This document shows positions 60,328 through 64,000 of a stretch of DNA of 64,000 nt, one piece after another. The stretch comes from Rhodococcus opacus B4 (lineage in GTDB: Bacteria; Actinomycetota; Actinomycetes; Mycobacteriales; Mycobacteriaceae): NCBI RefSeq assembly GCF_000010805.1, contig NC_012522.1, positions 1,302,001 through 1,366,000 on the forward strand, written 5' to 3'. How positions within the stretch are numbered: the first letter of the stretch is position 1; the number at the start of each line of letters is the position of its first letter. The position numbers and the translations under genes were made by a program. Under the pieces are notes generated by a model. The model made no database searches. It was not told where the DNA came from and saw only the letters and a program-made list of their open reading frames with translations.

Positions 60328-60488
60328 CGTCTTCCGGCGACCAGGCCGTGCCCATCGCCGGGCCGGAGGACGACCTCGGCGGCGATCCGGTCTGCTGGCT
60401 CGACCGCGTGTGCCCCGACTGCGGGTTGTTCCTCACCGACCACACCGCGAGCACCTGCCCGCGCTGCGGTTCTGCGCGGGACAGGTGA
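60324..60488 (+). CDS. 54-residue zinc-ribbon microprotein
   Basis: The frame starts at GTG 60324, overlapping the DUF488 stop by GTGA, giving 54 residues. CPDCG (30-34) and CPRCG (45-49) supply four cysteines spaced as a zinc ribbon, with an extra Cys24. The overlap and codon bias support a real gene. It lies 11 bp from the convergent acyl-CoA synthetase. Probably a metal-binding partner of the DUF488 protein; no known family recognised. Confidence 0.65.
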   Translation: MTSSGDQAVPIAGPEDDLGGDPVCWLDRVCPDCGLFLTDHTASTCPRCGSARDR

Positions 60489-60499
60489 TGGTCGGGGGT

Positions 60500-62041
60500 T
60501 CAGCCGGCGTTCAGGTACCGCGCGCGGAGTTTGTGCTTGACGAGTTTGCCGGTGGGGGTGCGCGGCAGATCGTCGGAGAAATCGATGCTGCGCGGCGCCT
60601 TGTAGTGACTGACCCGCTCCCGCACGTAGTCGAGTAACTCGCGGGCGACGGCGTCCGACGGCTCCACCCCGTCGACGAGTTGCACGACGGCCTTGACCTG
60701 TTCGCCCATCTCCTCGTCGGGCACGCCGATCACCGCGACGTCGAACACCTTGGGATGCATGGTGAGAACGTTCTCCGACTCCTGCGGGTAGATGTTCACT
60801 CCGCCCGAGATGATCATGAACGCGGCGCGGTCCGTGAGGTAGAGGAAGCGGTCGGCGTCGATGTACCCGATGTCGCCGCTCGTCGTCCACGTCGGGTGGT
60901 CGGGGTGCGTCGCGGCGTCGGTCTTCGCGGGGTCGTTGTGGTACTCGAACGGCCGTTCCTCCCGCTCCCAGTAGACGGTTCCGACGTCGCCGACGGGGAC
61001 GTCCGCGCCGGAGTCGTCGCAGATGTGGACGATGCCCATGACCCCGTCGTGGCCCACCGATCCGGGCTTGGCGAGCGCCTGCGCGCTGTCGATGAACGTG
61101 GCACCGGCACCCTCGGTGGAGGCGTAGTACTCGTGGACGACCGGTCCCCACCAGTCGATCATCGACCGCTTCACGTCGGGCGGGCACGGCGCTGCCGCGT
61201 GGATCGCGACCTTCAGGCTCGACACGTCGAACTTGTCGCGAACATCCCTCGGCAGCTTGAGCATTCGGACGAACATCGTCGGAACCCACTGACTGTGGGT
61301 CACCCGGTACTCCTCGATGAGCCGCAGCGATTCCTCGGCGTCGAATCGGTCCATCAGCACGATCGTGCCGCCGACGGAGGTGATGGTGCCGCAGAAGCGC
61401 AGCGGCGCGGCGTGATACAGGGGCGCCGGGCACAGATAGACGGTGTCGGAGTCGAATCCGTACATCGGGGCGAACACCGCGGTGTAGGGATCCGTCGTCG
61501 TGTCCACTTCGCCTTCGGGGAGTGCCGGTTTGATCCCCTTGGGTCTGCCGGTGGTGCCCGAGGAATACAGCATGTCCTGTCCGCGGGGCTGCGACTCGAG
61601 CGGCGCGGCCGACTGCGCCGCGAGGGCGTCCTCGTAGCTGCCGAACCCGTCGAGCTCGCCGCCGTACACGAGCCGGTGGCGGACGCGGGGAAGCTGATCC
61701 GGCTCGCGCGGCACGGCGCCGCCCGCGTCGGCGGACACGATGAGCACCTCGGCTCCGCAGTCGTCGACGACGTAACCGGCCTCCTCCGGGGTGAGGTGCC
61801 AGTTCACCACGGTGATGTACAGCCCGGATCGCAGCGCCGCCCAGTACACCTCGAGGACCCGGAGGTCGTTGCTCGACACGAGCGCCAGGTGGTCGCCGAC
61901 CTTCAGGGCGAGCGAGCGCAGATGCCGGGCGAGGCGGGTGGACCTCTCGTCCAACTCCCGGTAGGTCAGCCGCTCCCCCGTCGAGGGACGTATGACGGCG
62001 GGCTTGTCCGGGGTGGTCGCCACGAAGTTTCCAGGGAACAT
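60500..62041 (-). CDS. AMP-dependent acyl-CoA synthetase
   Basis: The start is ATG 62041 (AAAGGAG upstream), giving 513 residues. The adenylate motif YSSGTTGRPKGI lies near residue 165-175, then EYYASTEGAG, TTSGDIGYIDADRFLYLTDR, and the C-terminal Lys in TPTGKLVKHK. It activates a carboxylate as acyl-AMP and CoA ester. The substrate (fatty, aromatic) is not evident. FadD-like. Confidence 0.9.
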   Translation of the reverse strand: MFPGNFVATTPDKPAVIRPSTGERLTYRELDERSTRLARHLRSLALKVGDHLALVSSNDLRVLEVYWAALRSGLYITVVNWHLTPEEAGYVVDDCGAEVLIVSADAGGAVPREPDQLPRVRHRLVYGGELDGFGSYEDALAAQSAAPLESQPRGQDMLYSSGTTGRPKGIKPALPEGEVDTTTDPYTAVFAPMYGFDSDTVYLCPAPLYHAAPLRFCGTITSVGGTIVLMDRFDAEESLRLIEEYRVTHSQWVPTMFVRMLKLPRDVRDKFDVSSLKVAIHAAAPCPPDVKRSMIDWWGPVVHEYYASTEGAGATFIDSAQALAKPGSVGHDGVMGIVHICDDSGADVPVGDVGTVYWEREERPFEYHNDPAKTDAATHPDHPTWTTSGDIGYIDADRFLYLTDRAAFMIISGGVNIYPQESENVLTMHPKVFDVAVIGVPDEEMGEQVKAVVQLVDGVEPSDAVARELLDYVRERVSHYKAPRSIDFSDDLPRTPTGKLVKHKLRARYLNAG

Positions 62042-62208
62042 CCGCACTCCTTTTGTTAATGGAGATTCTCACCATCGGTCTACCACACCGAGCCCCGGAC
62101 GGGGCGGCCTTCGACGCTGTCACCGGCGCCTTCGCCCGCCCCCGGCGAAAATGCTCGGACTGTCCGGCGGGAGGTCCTAGAGTTGAGGCAAAAGGAGGCG
62201 TACGACCG

Positions 62209-63027
62209 GTGAATGCCCTGCAGAAGGACCCGATCCTCGACGCATTGTTCGAGGAGTGGGACGTACTCGACGAGCTGCTGTCCTCGTTGTCCGGCGACGC
62301 GTGGTTCACGCCCACCGCGCTGCCCGGGTGGACGGTGCACGACGTCACCGCGCATCTCATCGGCACGGAGTCGCTGCTCGCCGGAATCTCCGCGCCGCAC
62401 ACCACCATCGACGTCCGCGGCCTCGCGCATGTGCGCAACGAGATCGGGGCGTTCAACGAGGAGTGGGTCGAGGGGCTGCGGGGGCGCTCCGGCCCCGAGA
62501 TGCTGGAGCGTTTCCGGTCGATCACCGCGCGCAGGCGGTCGGAGCTGAGCGAGATGACCGACGAGGCTTTCGAGGCCGAGACCACCACCCCGGTCGGTCC
62601 GGCGCCGTATCTCCGGTTCATGCGCATCCGCGTGTTCGACTGCTGGATGCACGAGCTCGACCTGCGGGACGCGCTCGGGCTGCCCGGCGACGAGGGCGGC
62701 CTGCGCGGCGAGACGGCGTTCGCGGAGATCGCGGGCGCCGTCGCGTTCCTCGTCGGCAAGCGCGGCAAGGCGCCGGACGGGTCGAGGATCACGCTCGAGC
62801 TGACGGGACCGCTCGCGCGGAACATTCACATCGCCGTCGACGGCCGGGCCGCGGTGGTCGACGAACTGCCGTCGGAGGCCACCACGACGGTGACACTCGA
62901 CTCCCGGCTGTTCACCCGGTTGGCGGGCGGCCGGACGACGGCCGCGGATCACCGCGACGAGATCGTGCTGGGCGGCGACACCGTTGCGGGCAAGCGGATC
63001 GTCGACAACCTCGCGTTCACGATCTGA
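62209..63027 (+). CDS. MDMPI/DinB-fold maleylpyruvate-isomerase-like protein
   Basis: The start is GTG 62209 with AAAGGAGG upstream, giving 272 residues. The DinB-like helical bundle shows LPGWTVHDVTAHLIGTESLL and RVFDCWMHELDLRDALGLPG, with metal-binding histidines of the TIGR03083 family of mycothiol-dependent proteins. The C-terminal half is an SCP2-like sterol carrier domain (ELTGPLARNIHIAVDGRAAV). Probably uses mycothiol; the substrate is unknown. A peptidase gene follows after 6 bp. Confidence 0.84.
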   Translation: MNALQKDPILDALFEEWDVLDELLSSLSGDAWFTPTALPGWTVHDVTAHLIGTESLLAGISAPHTTIDVRGLAHVRNEIGAFNEEWVEGLRGRSGPEMLERFRSITARRRSELSEMTDEAFEAETTTPVGPAPYLRFMRIRVFDCWMHELDLRDALGLPGDEGGLRGETAFAEIAGAVAFLVGKRGKAPDGSRITLELTGPLARNIHIAVDGRAAVVDELPSEATTTVTLDSRLFTRLAGGRTTAADHRDEIVLGGDTVAGKRIVDNLAFTI

Positions 63028-63033
63028 ACCGCG

Positions 63034-63717
63034 GTGCGCCTGTTCCTGTCCTCGTACCGGTTCGGTGCGGATCCCGCGCCGCTGATGTCCCTCGTCGGCC
63101 GTCCGGGGCGCGTCGGGGTGATCGCCGCGGCGGCGGACGCGTGGCCGCGGACGGCGCGGACGTCGGCGGTCGTGAGTGACGTGATGCCGCTGACGCGCCT
63201 GGGCTTCACCGTGGAGGAGGTGGATCTACGCGACTACATCGGCGACGACGGGCAGCCTCGTGCGGCCGCGCTGCGGCAGCGGCTGGACGGGTTCGGCATG
63301 GTGTGGGTGCGCGGCGGGAACACGTTCGTGCTGCGCGCGCAGATGGCCCGGAGTGGGGCGGACCGGGTGATCCCGGAACTGTTGGCGAGCGATTCGCTCG
63401 TGTACGCCGGCTACAGCGCGGGGGCGTGCGTGATGACTCCGACGCTGCACGGTCTCGACTCCTCCGATGACCCGGCGGAGGTGGTCGCGACATGTGGCGT
63501 GGAGCCACGCTGGGACGGACTGGGGATGGTGGGCTTCGCGATCGTGCCGCATCACCCGCCTGCGGAGCTTCCAGGGGCCGAGAACGCCGTGCCCTTGGAG
63601 GACGCGGCCGCGGTTCGGCGCACGGTCGACGCTCTGAGGCTCGCCGGCATCGAGTACCGCACCTTGACGGACGATCAGGCGATCGTCGTGAACGGGGATC
63701 GAACCGAACTCGTCTGA
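63034..63717 (+). CDS. Peptidase S51 (dipeptidase E-like)
   Basis: The start is GTG 63034, giving 227 residues. The nucleophile is Ser128 in YAGYSAGACV, with WVRGGNTFVLRAQ and HHPPAE as other family elements. Family members cleave Asp-X dipeptides or cyanophycin. It is probably co-transcribed with the preceding gene. Confidence 0.85.
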   Translation: MRLFLSSYRFGADPAPLMSLVGRPGRVGVIAAAADAWPRTARTSAVVSDVMPLTRLGFTVEEVDLRDYIGDDGQPRAAALRQRLDGFGMVWVRGGNTFVLRAQMARSGADRVIPELLASDSLVYAGYSAGACVMTPTLHGLDSSDDPAEVVATCGVEPRWDGLGMVGFAIVPHHPPAELPGAENAVPLEDAAAVRRTVDALRLAGIEYRTLTDDQAIVVNGDRTELV

Positions 63718-63745
63718 CGACGGCGAGCCCTGGGCGGGAAGGCCG

Positions 63746-64000
63746 TCAGCCGAAGACGGCGACCGGCACGGACGGGGTGAAGGGGGCGACGCGGTCGAGT
63801 GCGGCCCAGGTGACCTCGCAGCGCTTGGCGGTGACCTCGTCCGCGTCGGCGAGGAGCGTGTTCAGGAGGGTCTTCGGGTTCAGGCGCCATTCCTGGACCA
63901 TCGACCGAACTTCCTCGTTGGTGAACAGTCCCGAACCGGCGAGTGCGAAGATCCATTCGTCGAACTCGCCACGGTGGATCTGCTCGATGGAGTCGTAGTC
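63746..64000 (-). CDS. Unidentified protein, N-terminus beyond window end
   Basis: A minus-strand frame enters from beyond base 64000 and stops at TGA 63746-63748, covering the last 84 residues. The segment reads IHRGEFDEWIFALAGSGLFT, then EEVRSMVQEWRLNPKTLLNT and ends with PFTPSVPVAVFG. It is coding by composition and is convergent with the S51 peptidase. I do not recognise a family. Confidence 0.6.
   Translation of the reverse strand, partial: DYDSIEQIHRGEFDEWIFALAGSGLFTNEEVRSMVQEWRLNPKTLLNTLLADADEVTAKRCEVTWAALDRVAPFTPSVPVAVFG

Noticed and set aside
60285..62825. An 846-codon minus-strand frame covering the acyl-CoA synthetase region
   Set aside because: Wrong-frame shadow of the synthetase and of the opposite-strand isomerase-like gene; composition is Arg/Pro-rich with no motifs.

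Overview
The window is about 66-70% GC by eye and densely coded, with many ATGA, GTGA and TAATG junctions. It carries mycolata-type features: a KasA/KasB-like ketosynthase, several TetR regulators, a DUF222/HNH protein and a mycothiol-dependent-isomerase-type protein. I read it as chromosomal DNA of a soil actinomycete, most likely Rhodococcus (jostii/opacus type) or a close relative. The genus is inferred from gene content and protein style, not from a database match. There is no rRNA, CRISPR array, transposase or prophage, and no gene-free stretch over 300 bases.

Region by region. 1-2.4 kb: a low-molecular-weight tyrosine phosphatase (cut by the window edge), then a two-gene clpP operon facing a PopR/ClgR-like regulator that ends in a -LLAA degron. 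2.5-7.6 kb: a KasA/FabF-like ketosynthase divergent from its TetR, a hydrolase/amidohydrolase pair, and a second TetR. 7.7-11.8 kb: a polytopic family-39 glycosyltransferase with a strong terminator, tRNA-Cys, a drug efflux MFS protein and a MarR. 11.8-17.2 kb: a five-gene operon for distal valine catabolism (mmsA, acyl-CoA dehydrogenase, 3-hydroxyisobutyryl-CoA hydrolase, mmsB, enoyl-CoA hydratase). 17.3-19.2 kb: an FMN-binding-split protein and a DUF222/HNH nuclease. 19.3-26.8 kb: a self-contained N-acetylglucosamine phosphotransferase locus. EIIC, HPr, EI, nagA, nagB and cutC run one way. EIIB and EIIA run the other way. A DasR-like GntR regulator is adjacent, and dre-like operators lie between the divergent units. 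27-32 kb: a DUF1990 protein, a BBE-type FAD oxidase and a 1003-residue BTAD/ATPase regulator. 32-35.7 kb: a SWIM protein and SNF2 helicase pair. 35.8 kb: a 35-residue peptide gene with its own ribosome-binding site and terminator. 36-40.6 kb: an NADPH:quinone-type oxidoreductase, an unknown protein, a secreted HNH lipoprotein, a membrane-anchored sulfite-oxidase-type molybdoenzyme and a shikimate-dehydrogenase-like protein. 40.8-44.3 kb: urate degradation and uptake (uraD, uraH, uricase, permease) behind a CRP-type operator, ending in a LysR cut down to its DNA-binding domain. 44.3-49.3 kb: a BenE transporter/macrodomain/NhaP antiporter operon, a thioesterase, a kinase-like phosphotransferase and a DoxX-like protein. 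49.6-52.9 kb: branched-chain 2-oxoacid dehydrogenase E1alpha, E1beta and E2 without E3. 53-56.7 kb: an MFS protein, a Tat-exported multicopper oxidase and a small membrane protein. 56.8-59.7 kb: the three-gene proton-translocating transhydrogenase. 59.9-64 kb: DUF488 plus a zinc-ribbon microprotein, an acyl-CoA synthetase, an MDMPI-type protein, an S51 peptidase and an unidentified gene running off the end.

How it works together. The bkd genes and the mmsA operon together cover most of valine catabolism (2-oxoisovalerate to propionyl-CoA), though they lie about 32 kb apart. The PTS locus covers uptake, phosphorylation, deacetylation and deamination of GlcNAc to fructose-6-phosphate. The urate locus covers urate import and its conversion to allantoin. 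The items I would look at first are the clpP/PopR-like feedback module with a visible candidate operator, the 35-residue peptide gene, the truncated LysR at what looks like a deletion junction, and the antiporter whose only plausible start is a CTG overlapping the preceding stop.
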